The notes below the pieces were generated by a model, which was given only the letters and a program-made list of their open reading frames with translations, did not search any database and was not told the DNA's origin. The translations under genes were made by a program, and so were the position numbers. Shown in pieces: positions 1 to 12,366 of a DNA stretch of 64,000 bases (the first letter of the stretch is position 1; the number at the start of each line of letters is the position of its first letter). The stretch is from Tanypteryx hageni (Eukaryota > Arthropoda > Insecta > Odonata > Petaluridae), in NCBI GenBank assembly GCA_028673005.1, contig CM054115.1:190286370-190350369 (forward strand). The letters are read 5' to 3'.

Positions 1-653
1 CTGTAAAATTGCAGAAAATTAAAAAAATGCCAAGGGGTCAACTATGTATCATTATTTTCCTCAAAGGTAATTTTTTTACGAGCAGGTTTCTGAGTGACTT
101 AACAAAATTTTGCATGGGTACCACTAGAACAATGTGGTAAGATTAATACAAATTAATTGCAAGTGTAGCTGCAACGGGCTGCTAGTAAATATTTGATCCT
201 AAAAACAGGTGCAGTTAATTAACCCATTGTTCCAATATAATACAATCAAAGCTATTTCTTTTTATGTCCATTTCCTTCTGCCATACTTGAGAATTCATTA
301 TTCTGCAGCTGGAAGTCAAATTGAAACTCAGTATGGTAAAGTAGATTGTTTTTCCAAAAATTCAATAAGTGCCATAGTTGAGTGATAATTAATATTTCAA
401 AGTTTCCAATAAGAATAACACTGCATTTAAATATGGAAGAAAGGATAAGAGATGATAGGTTTTCCATTTTTCTGAAATTATATATCCTGTTATTTGACTA
501 AAAAAGTATTAAGATTTTATTGATTACAGTGCACTCTTATGAAAAGGCTATTGAAGTTGAAGCCTTTCTTTTATCTTTCTCCCTAATACTGGTAATACTA
601 CCAATGATTTTTGTTTTGAAAACAAATTTAGCTAATTAAGGTTTTTTACTCAC
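1..653 (-). other. OLA1 intron, no exon seen
   Basis: Lies downstream of OLA1 exon 3 in the gene's direction. It is AT-rich, with only short open frames (for example 252-467) that have no conserved features. I see no repeat I can name. Confidence 0.6.
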
Positions 654-781
654 GACAAAGGTGAAAAATTGCATCACAAGCTTTAATATGAGACAGAAAG
701 GCATTCCCAAGGCCTTGTCCCTCAGATGCTCCTTTCACTAGGCCTGCAATATCTACAACAGTGAGAAAGGCAGGTACTTTG
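654..781 (-). CDS. OLA1: OLA1 coding exon 3 (G3 motif)
   Basis: 128 bases encoding [18 protein letters not shown] and onward to ACDAIFHLC, which includes the Walker B/G3 DxxG. Acceptor ctttgcag|C, donor TGTC|gtgagt, leaving phase 1. The next conserved segment of the family (acidic FEDDD-like) is not found in bases 1-650 and must lie outside the window. Confidence 0.92.
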
Positions 782-2002
782 CTGCAAAGAAAAGGACAAA
801 CTTATGACAAAATCCATTTAGGCCAACTCAGACCGGGAGGGATGGATGGCCGCAGATGTTTCCTGCTTTTACTCTTAGGAAGAGATTCTATTGGTTGAGC
901 AATAGTTGTTCTCCTAAATATATTTTTTTTGTCTCCCCGAGGACAAAACTCAAATTATCTGGCCTGCAAAATTTCTTGGTGGAGCAAAGATCAAATAAAT
1001 AAAATATCTATTTTGCCAATTGAAACACGAACAGTTTTCAAGCTACCTTCTTATATGTATATAACAACACTTTTATGTATCTGCACAGCCATGGTCGCAC
1101 AGGCACTGTAAATGGTGCAGATGCACATTTATCAGTATCTTGTAAATTTGAATATTTGGCAGTCTTGTTCATTAGTTCATTTCTGGTTATATTGAATGTG
1201 CTTATTTTTGTGCATTAAGAAAATACCATGGAGAACCAAAGTGAAAAGGTTGGCATCCTTCTGTCACTCCCATCTGAGATGGCCTTAAGGTAAATCCCTC
1301 TTCGTCCATCCATCACTCCTCTTAGTGGTCATATTTGCATAAACCTGACTTGGCCACCTTAGAGGTTTGGCTGAACATAATGAGACAATAAAACTAACCT
1401 GACTGGTTTGAAGTACTCACAAAGGTAATCAAATCGACTATCTGGGACTGGTACCCTACGTGCAGCAATCAGCAAAAGATAAAATTTCAATTATCCACAT
1501 GAAAAAATTTGTCCAGATAGACTTAAAGTTAACCCAGCATATAACACCTTATATCTGCAGCTTACACAGCTAAAAATAAATTTAAGACGAAAAATATTAT
1601 GCATTCTAACATCATTATTGAATTTCGGACCTAAACACTAGTAATTACACCAAATGTATTTCAATTGATAGTATTTAGTAAGATTAGGTACATTTACTGG
1701 TAAAAATCTAATATAAACGGCGGTGATTGCGACTATGCAGTCTTGAAGTTTTTTTAGAAAACACGAGGATAGACATTCCTTAGCATTAGAGAATCAAGTT
1801 ACTCATTCTGATACTTATTTTCATTAGGGTCGATAGTGCAGAAGGGAAAGTTCTCCGCTGCAGCTTGGCTCTTGGTGAGAACGTTGAAAAAAGTTGACTT
1901 GCCAACATTTGGTACACCCACAATTCCTACTTTTAAGTTGGTTCCAACGCGACCAATCAAGGCATGTTTTTCAGCTTCTGTGGAGTCCTTTTTCGGAGCC
2001 AT
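654..2002 (-). CDS. OLA1: Obg-like ATPase 1 (OLA1), N-terminal part, three coding exons
   Basis: Spliced gene read on the minus strand: 2002-1815, 1455-1399, 781-654. OLA1 is a cytosolic TRAFAC-class P-loop ATPase/GTPase related to bacterial YchF and linked to translation and stress responses (family knowledge). Visible here are MAPKKD at the start, the P-loop GVPNVGKST (G1), [11 protein letters not shown] (the switch I region), [14 protein letters not shown], and [19 protein letters not shown] (G3 region). The exons join in phases 2, 2 and 1 with GT-AG borders. The Met at 2002 was chosen because MAPKK is the family start and a good acceptor (gtttcag) lies 12 bases before it; an upstream in-frame Met at 2095 adds unrelated residues and would sit in a 5'UTR intron. 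The gene continues beyond base 1. It diverges from the Sara gene about 2.1 kb away. Confidence 0.93.
1399..1455 (-). CDS. OLA1: OLA1 coding exon 2
   Basis: 57 bases encoding [18 protein letters not shown], a highly conserved OLA1/YchF segment directly after DPNE. Acceptor tgcacgtag|GGTACC and donor CAG|gttagt. It keeps the frame from exon 1. Confidence 0.9.
1815..2002 (-). CDS. OLA1: OLA1 coding exon 1 (P-loop exon)
   Basis: 188 bases encoding the start Met, the G1 P-loop (GVPNVGKST) and DPNEN. The donor AA|gtatca leaves two bases that complete a Lys codon with the next exon. Reading past the donor gives YQNE and a stop, which does not match the family. Confidence 0.92.
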
Positions 2003-2014
2003 TTCTTTCTGGCC

Positions 2015-4070
2015 TGAAACAATAACGAATACTTTTTCCAACACAGGTGCAATATGTAAACAAAATCGGAAGAACTCTGGGACAAAACATGACATTTAAA
2101 GTTTCAATTTAAACCACCGCACGGCTAACGTTAGCGGTGAGTTCGACAAGTGAACTGTTTGAAAGCAAATTGAATCAACGCCACATTATTTAAAACTTTA
2201 CTTTAAATAAGGACAAACATTAAATTCTTGAGATAAATAAACTTTACATTTCCGATCGTTCAGGAATTTTGCTTATGATCAAATGTTTAAAAAAATTCTA
2301 ACAAAGCTGCTGAACAAGTATATATATTTTTAATGACACAAAATCTAGTAACTTGAAAGTAGTGAGTAAAGACAGACAGCTCAAACATTTGGTGATTTAA
2401 AATAGCTATTTTTAATGCTAACATTATAACAGACGTTTAATTAATGGTTTTTGTTGTTAAATTTAATGCAATAATCCACTTTACCACCGTAAATACGGCA
2501 CACGTGCAGTTATTGTATGACCAACCTTAAAATGCGGAACGTGAACGTCAATTTTTACATGGTTCTCTTTTTATGGTGGTAGCTGAATGGAATTTTCAAT
2601 AGTTTTAGTATTTCCCGCCAGTACAGCACTTCTGTAGGATTCTCGTGTCACCGCAAACTACGAACAGCCCAGTAAAAACCATGTGAAACTGTTCGCGATT
2701 TCAAGGCATTTGAAAAAAATATCCGTAGAATTTAGCGTAAAGTGTAGCCGATTATAAAATTTTAAACAGATATAAAACATTCAAGGAAATTAATTCCTGC
2801 AACTTCAAAGGTACTTTTTAACTTTGTTAGTTATTAATCAGTTTGCTGTAATTTAATTTCATGCTAAACTAAGATAAAAGAATACATTTTGCTTTGTTTA
2901 TGCACTCCCTTCTGATATTTAAGTATTTTTAATGGAGTGAACTTCACATTTCGCAATAATGTATTGGGAATTATTACTACTTTGTCTTGGACAATATAAA
3001 TTATTTAAATATTATTCCCAGTTTCATTAGAATGATACAAACTTAACTTACTAAAAAAACCACTTAATGGACCCGAGAAAAAATAAAGAGACTTCTAATG
3101 AAGACAGAAGAAGAATAATTGATGCTTATCCATTATCAAAATTAAATTGACAGTTGTCAAAATAGAATGGACCACTGTCAAAATGAAATAAAACTGTCAA
3201 AATAAGATGAACAGCTGTCAAAATATCCCAGGAAATGGTGTATATATTAATTTAAACTAAAATGACAAATAGGAAACAATAACATAGGTGGACGGTCACG
3301 TAGGCAACATTTCATTTGAAAGATTCCAATTCTTGGGTTAAATAATTGTATTCAGTTTTGTGTTTGGCAGAAATTTTTTTATATTAAAATTATTTCCAGG
3401 ATTGTTAAATGTGACAATGAGTTCATTAAGGGAATTATGTGATTAAATATTGCACAAAGACGTGCGTTATTCGTATTAATGTCAAAGTAGGCCTAAAAGA
3501 ATACCGCGACAAAGCGGCGGAAGAAGCTAAATCAAAGGCGGTGATGACTATTATTCTCATCTCATACGTCTGAATGTAGGAAATGTTTCCTTGATTACTG
3601 GATTAGAAAAAGATGTTACGAACTGCGGTATCTTAATTGTGTATTTTTACGGGTGAAAATTGGGATAATTTAGATAGTCAGTGGCGTCATAAATGATCTC
3701 GTGTAATTGTACACCTGTACCTCGATAGTCGCCGTTTGGAATGGCACTGTGAGTATATACGTAAATTACTAATCGGTGACGTATAACTCGAAGGTGGTGC
3801 ATGAATATTAGAAATGTTGCGTTTCAAATAAGCATCTATTGACATTTGTAATAATTAATAACATTTAATGAGACAGCCAAGGAAGTTTTAGTAAATATTA
3901 TTTACTATAACATTATCTTATCCACACTATCATTTGGTATACGTGACTTTCAAAACTAGACAGTTTTTCTTCTTTTTTCTTAGATTTTGGTTGTATCCTT
4001 TCCTTTTAAAATCTTGCACGTAATGCATTTAACAATTTGCAGTGTGAATATGAAAATCTGACATTCGGCC
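2015..4070. promoter_or_regulatory. Divergent promoter region between OLA1 and Sara
   Basis: Contains the 5' untranslated parts and probably both promoters of a head-to-head gene pair whose start codons are about 2.07 kb apart. Seen directly: a CACGTG-containing stretch near 2500-2512 (gcacacgtgc), a cluster of CTGTCA motifs at 3147-3226, and otherwise AT-rich sequence without coding signals. Shared regulation is an inference from the layout only. No clear TATA or CpG island was recognised. Confidence 0.5.
3147..3226. repeat. Short periodic CTGTCA repeat in the divergent promoter region
   Basis: Four (C/T)TGTCAAAAT units begin at 3154, 3175, 3194 and 3215, a spacing of 19-21 bases, close to two DNA helix turns. 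The first lies in an inverted pair TTGACA-GT-TGTCAA (3147-3160). CTGTCA is the core preferred by TALE homeodomain proteins such as TGIF and MEIS (established knowledge); use here is inferred. Confidence 0.55.
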
Positions 4071-4128
4071 ATGGAGAAATTTGCTGTTGATTTGGATAAA
4101 GTGTTGGATGACTTCGAACTGAATGAAG
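4071..4128 (+). CDS. Sara: Sara exon 1 (start codon)
   Basis: Encodes MEKFAVDLDKVLDDFELNE, which resembles the ZFYVE9 N-terminus. Donor GAAG|gtaaat leaves phase 1, completed by AT of exon 2 (Asp). The ATG at 4071 is the first Met in this frame that gives the conserved start. Confidence 0.85.
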
Positions 4129-6315
4129 GTAAATTTAATATGACTCATATAATAGTCAGTAATAGTTATCAGTTTCACTGACACAATAGTATTGTAAGCC
4201 AATTCATATTCGGATTTATTTCATAGATCTTTTATTTTTCGAAAGTAAATTTAGCCATTAAAATTGCGCATAATCGTCTTGGCAAGTTATAAACAAAGAT
4301 ATCCTTTAGTAGGTAAGCCTGTGGTGTTTTCATTTATGAATTACTGTCCAGCACAAAATCTAGTGCGTATTATTCGGCACACGTTAATTCAAAGTATTTC
4401 TGAACTGGTAAATAAAAAAAAACCATTTAATTGGAATGTAGCGCTTTTATTTGTGGTGTTTTTATCTTTTATGCACGTAAATTAAGAGCTTAACTTGCTT
4501 AAGGATTTAAATAAATTTGCCTAGTAGTGTGAAAAACTGAAAACTAAAACGTTTTACTTTAAACGGAAGGAGTCTATTCTTAATAAGCATTGAAAAGAAA
4601 TGAATTTACAAGATTTATTATTGTGTGAAATTTAGGATTATGAAATTACACGTTTAATCCTATTAGTGTCTTAAATTTAAAAGTAAAAACAATCACAAGT
4701 TTATCTTTTATTGTAAAATTGCTTATAACGTCTGTGGTCATATAAGAAAATTCAATCAAGTTTAAAATTTTTTTGGATGAGTATTAAGAGAAGAGTTCTT
4801 GTGTTTATGAAGTGATTTTGTTATTCAGACACTAAATATTCCAAACAAGATTGATGAAAATTTCTAATAAACATAGGCACTGCAAGAAAAAAATGTTAAA
4901 TTTTCCCAACTCATACTGAATTCTATATCATATTATATGATTGAAATGGTCCGTGGTTTATTTAAAGTTATTGGGATAATGAGAATTTCAAATATTTATT
5001 TCAAGGAAACTATTCGTCTTGATATATAATGTTATTGTTCTGTTTTACAGATAGAGCTGAGAGATTTGCAGCTAAGAACAAAACACAACCAAAGCTTCAG
5101 CAGCCCTTATTAGGTCGTGTAAGTGGTCGTACACGCAGTAAGCGGGAATGTTACTCTCGACCTGAGTTGTCTGAGGTAACAATAATGTGTTCACCATCCT
5201 AATTGTAAAAACTTTCTTCTTACCAATCTCTTAAGTCTTTTATTTTATTAGATAACAATCATGAAATTAAGATTTTAATTCTAATGACTTTAATTTTCAA
5301 AATCTTATCTTAGTAATCAACAGCAATTACTTCTCAACAAGGAAAGTATTTAAAAAAATATCTTATTTACTGAATGAATAATTATTTTAAATTCTTTAAA
5401 TGTGGATCTTAGTAAACACCATTAATATCTGTGTATTAATATTATAGCATGCATTGTTACAGTTTTTCAATTTAATTATTTATCCATTTATAATTTTTTT
5501 CTAACCAGAATAATAGTTTATTGTTGCTTAACCCTTGAGTGCCAAGACAAGTGACAAAAAGACATTATTTATGCTCAAGATATCTCAATAATGTATTATT
5601 CAACAATAGTATAGCTTGAACTCTCTATGGACCACTGAACATGAACCACATATCTGATGTGTTTGAGTTTGTGACGAAAAACTAGGAGTCACTTGGGGCA
5701 ATGCTGGCAATTTTAACAGATTTTTCGTGTTTTGTTCAGGGTGATGTTAGCACTCTTTAAGAGTCTCGAGTTCTAGGAGCCTCTTCATTTGCAGTTCATC
5801 ATTCATTTTGTAATAATAGGAACTCAAAGATTGATTCTCTGTGGCCCTGACCTTAAGCCCATATAAACTCATATGTAAACCCACAACTGTTTAAGATTTC
5901 CAAATGTTGTTATTAGCAGTAATTTAACTTTTTGTTTGTTACCCATTTGTTTGTTTTACATTTCATATATTTATCTTAATAAAGTTATCCATGTGACTGA
6001 TTCTAATGCATAAGTTTTCAAATGTTACCATTCAACAAACTTTCTTATGTTAATAATCTCATGTATACTTTGTTATCTTCAATCGCACAAGAAAGTAATA
6101 ACATTTTTTTACTTGAGTGCATTTTGAATTCAATATTTGCCATTGTAAAGGAAACCCTCATCTGTTTAATTGAATCTGTATTAGCAAAAATAAATAAATA
6201 AATTATTTTTTGTGGATTTCATTTTTCCACTAAAACTAATATTTTTGTCCAAAGAATGTGTTATGTATACTAGTATTGTTTAAATTGATACTCCAATTCT
6301 GTCTTTATGTTGCAG
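4129..6315 (+). other. Sara: Sara introns 1 and 2
   Basis: Intron 1 (4129-5050) and intron 2 (5176-6315) are AT-rich. I see no coding signal apart from exon 2 and no repeat I can name. The open frame at 4264-4485 lacks any domain. Confidence 0.6.
5051..5175 (+). CDS. Sara: Sara exon 2
   Basis: 125 bases between ttttacag and gtaaca. Encodes DRAERFAAKNKTQ through YSRPELSE, a basic, hydrophilic stretch. It ends in phase 0 and fits exon 3. No domain is recognised. Confidence 0.8.
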
Positions 6316-8005
6316 AGACTTATGCGCATAAATCCTGAGGATGCTGACTTTGCTCCTGGTCCACACACTATCTCAGCTCCTAGAATACCTCATTCTATTT
6401 ACGATGGCTCTAGTGATCTCCAAGGAAGTAATAATGGCAACATGTCTTTACAAATGGGTCAATCCCAACATTCTCCACATTATTGGCACCAGAATGAACA
6501 TAGCCTCCCAAAATCACTTCCAGGTATGGTGGTACATCCAACAGATGAAATAGTGTCAGAAACCCTCTCGGAAAAATCATCTCGTGCTACTGTAATCCTT
6601 AACTCTGCATCGAATCTCAGTTATAAGAAGAAAGAAGAAAATGTTCATACCACTGATGAAAAATTTGTGTTGAATGATGGGACTCATTTAATGGGACTTG
6701 GGAGCAGTATCTCTGCATCCAGCACATGTACAGATGAGGAGGTTGGAGTAAATCCACAGGAAAGTGATGCTGGTGACGAAGAGACTACTGAATCAAACTC
6801 TCTCATCTTTCCAACTGTAGGCATTGCTGAATATGGAGGAAGTGAAAATGAGATCAGTTCTGTTTTGGTGGATGAACATTCCTCTGAGTTGCATCCTGTT
6901 TCAACTTCAGCACCAAGTGAGGAGACCAAAGACGTAGTTGAAGATTCATCAAGCAGTGTTAATGACTGTAACTCACTGGAGCTAAGTAAAGAGATAAGTC
7001 ATGACCGTCCCTTGGATGCAAGTTTGGAGAGTGGCAATCCAAAAAATGTGCCTTTGGATAGCTTTGAAAGAAGGAATGTGGCTCTTGCTTCTGAAGAGAT
7101 TACACAAGTGGAAAATCACGATAGGTTAGATGTGCTTTCAGGAGAAGCAAATCTGTCATCAGTTGTTGATATCTCAAGAGGAGAAAATACAAAACCTGTT
7201 AGCTTTCAACTGGAAGAAGATTTGAGTGAATCTGAAGTGAACAGATACCTAGAAGAGCTAGAGGAAGAAGAAGACAAGAATGAGGAAGAAACAATCTCTA
7301 CTGAGAAAGAAAACATTGAATCCATTACTGAGGTCCAGGAAGTTGTTGGAATGATTGGGGAAGTTGGCAAAGCATCTGCTGTGAGCAAAACCGAAATAGA
7401 GGAAATCGAGGTCAGAGAAAGAGTAGTATTAGAATGGAAGAATTCGACTTCAGAGAATGATAAGGAGGAAGTTGAAAAGAACAAGATTTTTATGGGTACA
7501 GAGGCGACAGAGATGCAGGCCATCCAAGAAGATTCTATTCCAAAAAAGCAGTGTATTAGTTCTGAATATAAATTAGAAGAAGGTGGTGGTGAATGCACAC
7601 AAGATAATGTGCCTTCATTGGAGTTGGAGTTTCCATGCCATACAAATTCGAGGGAGCGTATATTGGGGGAAGGAGCAGTTGAGGGAAAGGAGCGACACAT
7701 GGAAGGTCTTGAGGAGGAGATTGGGGTGGAGAAGCTTTCTACTGGAGACAATAGAAAGGGTGTGATAGATTGCAGGGTGGAATCTTGGGTGGTGGAAGGT
7801 AATGGGAAGCTTTTAGAAGGTGCATCCATTAATGAGAGAACAACCATCGCAAGTGTTGATTCTGCATCAGTGTCTTTGAAGAAACAAGAAAATAGAGGAG
7901 TGGTTCCAGTTCGTCCCGACTCCTTATCCATTGCAGGTGTGGTTGCCTCTGCTGCAATTTCATCTGTTGATGATGAGGATCCTATTCCATTGCCATTCAT
8001 TATTG
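6316..8005 (+). CDS. Sara: Sara exon 3, long acidic low-complexity region
   Basis: 1,690-base exon (about 563 codons) after acceptor gttgcag, ending ATTATTG|gtaagt. It is Ser/Glu/Asp-rich with an acidic, coiled-coil-like run around 7215-7300 (LEELEEEEDKNEEE), and no folded domain is recognised. N-terminal regions of SARA proteins are long and poorly conserved. If intron 3 were retained, the frame would stop at 8079, giving a product without the FYVE finger. The open frame beginning with Met at 6307 includes nine intron bases. Confidence 0.9.
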
Positions 8006-8179
8006 GTAAGTTGAATGCTTCACTTTATATTTCAGTATTGTTAATGTTGTCATTCAGTTCCTTGAAGAAAGAGTTTTAAGAAGAAGACAGTTTTGCTTTA
8101 CTATATCCATTTTTGCCCTAATGGCTTTTATTAACCTTGTACAGTAATTATTGTATCTTTCCTAAGTTTTGTTGAATTA

Positions 8180-9340
8180 TTGTTTGATTTCCATGTTTGT
8201 CCCTGCTTTTCCTTAGAGCACTATTTTGCTGGCCATAGATGTTTGGCTCACTTACATGGTTTGATCAAAAACTTACCAGACCATATTTATTGTAGGGAAT
8301 TGAAACACACCATAAGGACAATATACAAGTCATATTATAAGCAGCTCTTTCTGATGCCCTCCATCTGATGGGAAGCTGCTATTTTGTCTCAGTCTTGGAT
8401 AAAATGAAACACTGGGACAAACACAGTGTCTGCACAGGAGAGTTATTTTTATACAAGATATTATTTGATAATGAAAGAATATTTACCTCGGAAGCATGTT
8501 TCAGTCAAATATATTCAGAAAATGTTTATCATTATATTTTGAACAATTTGACAAATCTCTGCTCTCTTACCAAATCCTGAAGTCTCAATGTCAAAATACA
8601 CAAACTTATGTGGCCCTTCTCTTAAGCTTGTTGTTAAACACTGCTCCACTGGAATCAATCCCATGTCTTTCGAATATGATATGCCCTTTCATGCTTCTTG
8701 AGCATATTTGACTTGTCCTCTCTGCTGTTTCAGAAATAGCCTTCTTCGCTTAAAGCATAATGAAGCATTTTCAATTGATCTCTGGATTCTTTTTAGATCT
8801 GCTCTTCTACTTCGCTTTTCACTGTGACATCCAGCTGACAATCCCAATTATTTATATAAATTTATTATGTAACTGGTTTCCAAATTCTTCTGGCTAACAG
8901 CAGAAGCTAACCTATAGTTCAAGGATTCTGAATCACCATAAAACTTGGATTTTGGTGCCTTACTTTCCATAGTCATGTTAAATAACTCATTTGGCTGACT
9001 TGATGCACAAGGTGCTAATTGGTTTGTATTAAATGCCATCTTTTCAAAAATTTTCATGATTTCACCATTTGAACTTTCCCCTTTCAGACCCTTTTCTCCA
9101 GGCAAGCCTGTGATTGTAATTACATCACTCACCACAATTTATGTGATTATCAAAAGTATGATCCACAATACTTGTATTGCCTTCTACATTATTTCTATTC
9201 TGCTGTAATGCATAGCTGAAGCATTTCTTAAAATATTTACTTACAGAAGAAGTGATGTCTTTATGAGACTTATGCAGCCTAGACGACATATTTCCAAGCC
9301 CCCTCTTTGCATGCTTAATAACAGGCCATTTCTTTTATTT
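8180..9340 (-). pseudogene. Decayed transposon ORF with DnaQ-like (DEDDh) exonuclease motif
   Basis: Inside Sara intron 3, antisense. Minus-strand translation, broken by stops and shifts, shows from right to left: a Lys/His-rich stretch (HAKRGLGNMSSRLHKSHKD), then RLASAVSQKN, a Lys/Arg-rich segment (CFKRRRLFLKQQ), then KFVYFDIETSGFG followed by EICQIV at about 8606-8540. FDIET plus the downstream I/Q/I spacing is ExoI motif I of DnaQ-type 3'-5' exonucleases (established motif). Such exonuclease ORFs occur in some animal transposons. Boundaries and TIRs were not found. It may also be a retrocopy of a host gene. Confidence 0.5.
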
Positions 9341-11371
9341 TTCCCCTTGGAAGAAATAAACTTTCCAGATTTCGACTGGTTATATTTCGGCATGGTTGAT
9401 ATGATATTAAAACGTATAAAATACTTAATACAATAATAATACTAATAATAATAATAATACTTAATAACAAAATAAAATTTCCAAGTTGCAATACAAAAGA
9501 ACTGAACAATAATAGAAATTGAGAGAATTTCTCAAATAAATGAAAGAATTAAGAATAATAATGGAAAAATAATAACAACGAAAGGTAATGGATAACAACT
9601 TTACATGTATAACAAATTTATAACAATATAACAAATTGAAACAATACAACAAATCTAAAATAATATAAACATAATAAGATGAATAATTTCAACAATCAGC
9701 AATGCAAGAAAGAGCGAAACATATCAACTACACATCAGCAAACTTCGTCTGAAATCACAATGGCTACCAAATTGACAGAGATGCCAAGTTTACACTAGCA
9801 ATGTTGCCAAGTTTATTTCAAACATTAAATTATAAATAAAAAACATGTAACCCTTATTTTTCAAATGATTGCTGGTAAATTAATTACTACATCTACAGCA
9901 ATAATTTTATGAATTATTTTCTTATGATCATCAACATTTTTTAAACTATAGAAATATATCTGGCAACAACCTTTCTTCTTCAAAAATGAGTCAAAATACA
10001 TTTGTAAAGGTTTATATGAAATATATTTTGCAATAATTTTGCTTTAAAATTGAAAATATACACTTATATAACAAATCAATCAAAATAGTATTATTTCTTA
10101 ATTTTGACTGGTGAAGTCGTAGGGATTCCTTCTTAAATGGTTTTGTTGTTTTAAAAATGTCCAAACCTCTCTTGAAGATGATCTACATTCTTGCCATCAA
10201 TCAACATTGCACAATGAGAAATCAGCCACTTGTGCTAATGTAATCACTCTGTGGAAAATCAACATTTTTGTTTTAAGAGATATTTCAAAAATTCTTTTTG
10301 AATTACATAGCTCTTATAAGTCTATGAATCTTCCCTTCCACTGATTGGATTTACCATGAGTCCATAGATTTTTTGCCAGGTGGATTTAAAGTAAAAAAAT
10401 TCAAAATTTTCAAATGGTATTGTAGCCAAAGTACTGAAATTAGAGAAGTGAAACTTTCACGTATGGGAAGGTCTAGTGAGAGCCTACATTCCAAATGGTG
10501 TGGGTTCCCATCTTCCCAAAAGTGTAGGCAAAAAAATATTAAAGATTAAAAAGAGATGTGCTTCTCCCCTCTTGCTTTAGCAAAGGTATCTTACTTGTTT
10601 AAATTGAATAATCATTGAGAAAGTAGATAAAATGTATCAGGGGAATCAGTTATTTTTCCCTTTCACTGACCTTAACTTTTTTTTGCCACAGATGAGCACA
10701 GGAGTGTAGTTTTTCATCCCTGTTCATAATTCATGCTCGTAGTGCAGCTGTTTTTAGTGATACATATTAGTAAGAGGTGGTATTATTCTACTCTGTTTGG
10801 TGGTTTTCTTTCTCTATCTCCACCTCATCGCTCATAGTCTGCTTGCTTTTATGCCTAGCGTTGATTCTAGACCAACCCCAGTGATCGGCATGGAGCACTG
10901 CCTTTGGCTATTACAAGTTTTGTTGGAATCAAGATGTTCCATACAGTGGTGTTCTGAAGCCTTTTCTTTATTTCGCTGAGCACTTTTTGGTTTGCGTGAT
11001 CCTTATTGGACACTAAAATGACTTTCTTGAAATTTTGTTGAATATTACTATCACTTAGTGGTGAGTGGCAGGAAGCAAGCACCTTTTCTGATGCATAATG
11101 AATTTTACCCCAGTCAATCTACATACAAATTGATTATTTTATTTGTTTATTTTAGGTGTTTTTACAAATGATTCAAAGGTAGAAATTACTGATCCCCAAG
11201 TAGTAACTCAGTTGTGGTTTCAAGCTAATGAAACTAATGAAAGCAGCAATATAGTAATAGCATAGTTTGAGAATTATATTTCGGCAATATTCTTCCTTTT
11301 CTTATGGATCCAAATATACCACAGCTCACTAAAATACTTCACCCCAGCATACTGACTGCAGTGAAGTAGTT
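9341..11371. other. Sara intron 3, unassigned sequence
   Basis: AT-rich, with an imperfect ATA/ATT simple repeat near 9425-9460. Open frames 9315-9652 and 10797-11082 have no recognisable features. Confidence 0.5.
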
Positions 11372-11480
11372 GAAGCCAGTGGTTTTCAAATTTGATGCAT
11401 CTGCGACCCCGATCTTGTCGTGACCCCCTGTTACGGCAGCTGGCCTTATCGTGATCCCCTTAACTCCAGCCATCTTCTAA
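11372..11480. mobile_element. hAT-type end remnant next to exon 4
   Basis: The sequence cagtggttttcaaa followed by tgcgaccccg and gtgaccccct is typical of one end of hAT (Charlie-like) elements. The matching right end was not found; it may be lost before exon 4 at 11620. Confidence 0.4.
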
Positions 11481-11619
11481 TAAATATAAAATGTTATCGA
11501 AACATTATTCCACATTTTTATTTTATTCTGTTGTGTACCTATGTGTTTTTATGGGAGAAACTTACAAAATATGATCTTCGAATGTTGTAAGTTTAATATG
11601 AAACTTTTTTAACATACAG

Positions 11620-12275
11620 GACCCCCAGGGGCCACCCCAGCTAATCCCAGACCCCCCTCTGAAATAGCATCTGAGATTACTGTAAGCGAATTAGCAGCTG
11701 AGCAAGAGACTGAGGGACCAATTGAGGCTGAATCAGCTGTGATGCCTGCTTTGGCTGGGGCTCAAGATCAATCTTCTCATCAAGTTGGTGCAGCAGAAAT
11801 CAAATCTGTTGTTTTAAGTGATAGTGCAGGTGCTATTAGTAGTGTAGCTGAGGATGAAAGATCAAACCAGTCCCCTGCATCTCCGACTGAAGCCTCCTTG
11901 CCTTCACACCATGATGGTGTTGGAGACGTCAGCCAAATTCTGGATGAAGGAGGAGGAATTCCCGAGTCTAGTGAGGATTCTAGTCCAGATTCCGGAGACA
12001 GGAATACCATCCCTGGAGAAGTACCATCATGTGCAGGACTTGAAACACAGAATGTAACTGTAGAGAATGCTGCAGATAGTGGATCAGATTTCCAGTTGCC
12101 CTTGTCTGCTGCATCAGGCTCAGGAGTCCTTAGTGATGAAACTGAATGTAGCGCGTTGGTATTAGGTGATGTTGCTCCATTTTGGGTTCCAGATGGTGAT
12201 GCACCCTCATGTATGTCATGTGCTGCTAAGTTCACATTGATAAAAAGAAGACATCATTGTAGGGCATGTGGAAAG
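11620..12275 (+). CDS. Sara: Sara exon 4, first half of FYVE finger
   Basis: 656 bases after acceptor acatacag. It begins GPPGATPANP and ends in the FYVE finger: FWVPDGDAPSCMSC, then RRHHCRACGK. These are the WxxD, first Cys pair and RRHHCR phosphoinositide-binding signature of FYVE domains, which bind PI3P on endosomes. The donor AAG|gtatat is in phase 0. Confidence 0.93.
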
Positions 12276-12366
12276 GTATATTTGTCTGTTATTTGTTGAT
12301 TCGAATATAATATTCTGATTTATTCTTTGACTAGTTGTGTTCCTGCATAATTATATTCCTCTGCAG

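Noticed and set aside
929..1111. 60-codon plus-strand frame in OLA1 intron 2
   Set aside because: No domain, in an intron of a well-supported gene, length expected by chance.
7206..8000. 264-codon minus-strand open frame
   Set aside because: It is a Ser/Thr-rich antisense shadow of Sara exon 3, whose acidic codons read as Ser/Leu on the other strand.
11780..12235. 151-codon minus-strand open frame
   Set aside because: Antisense shadow of Sara exon 4, which is supported by splice sites and the FYVE motif.
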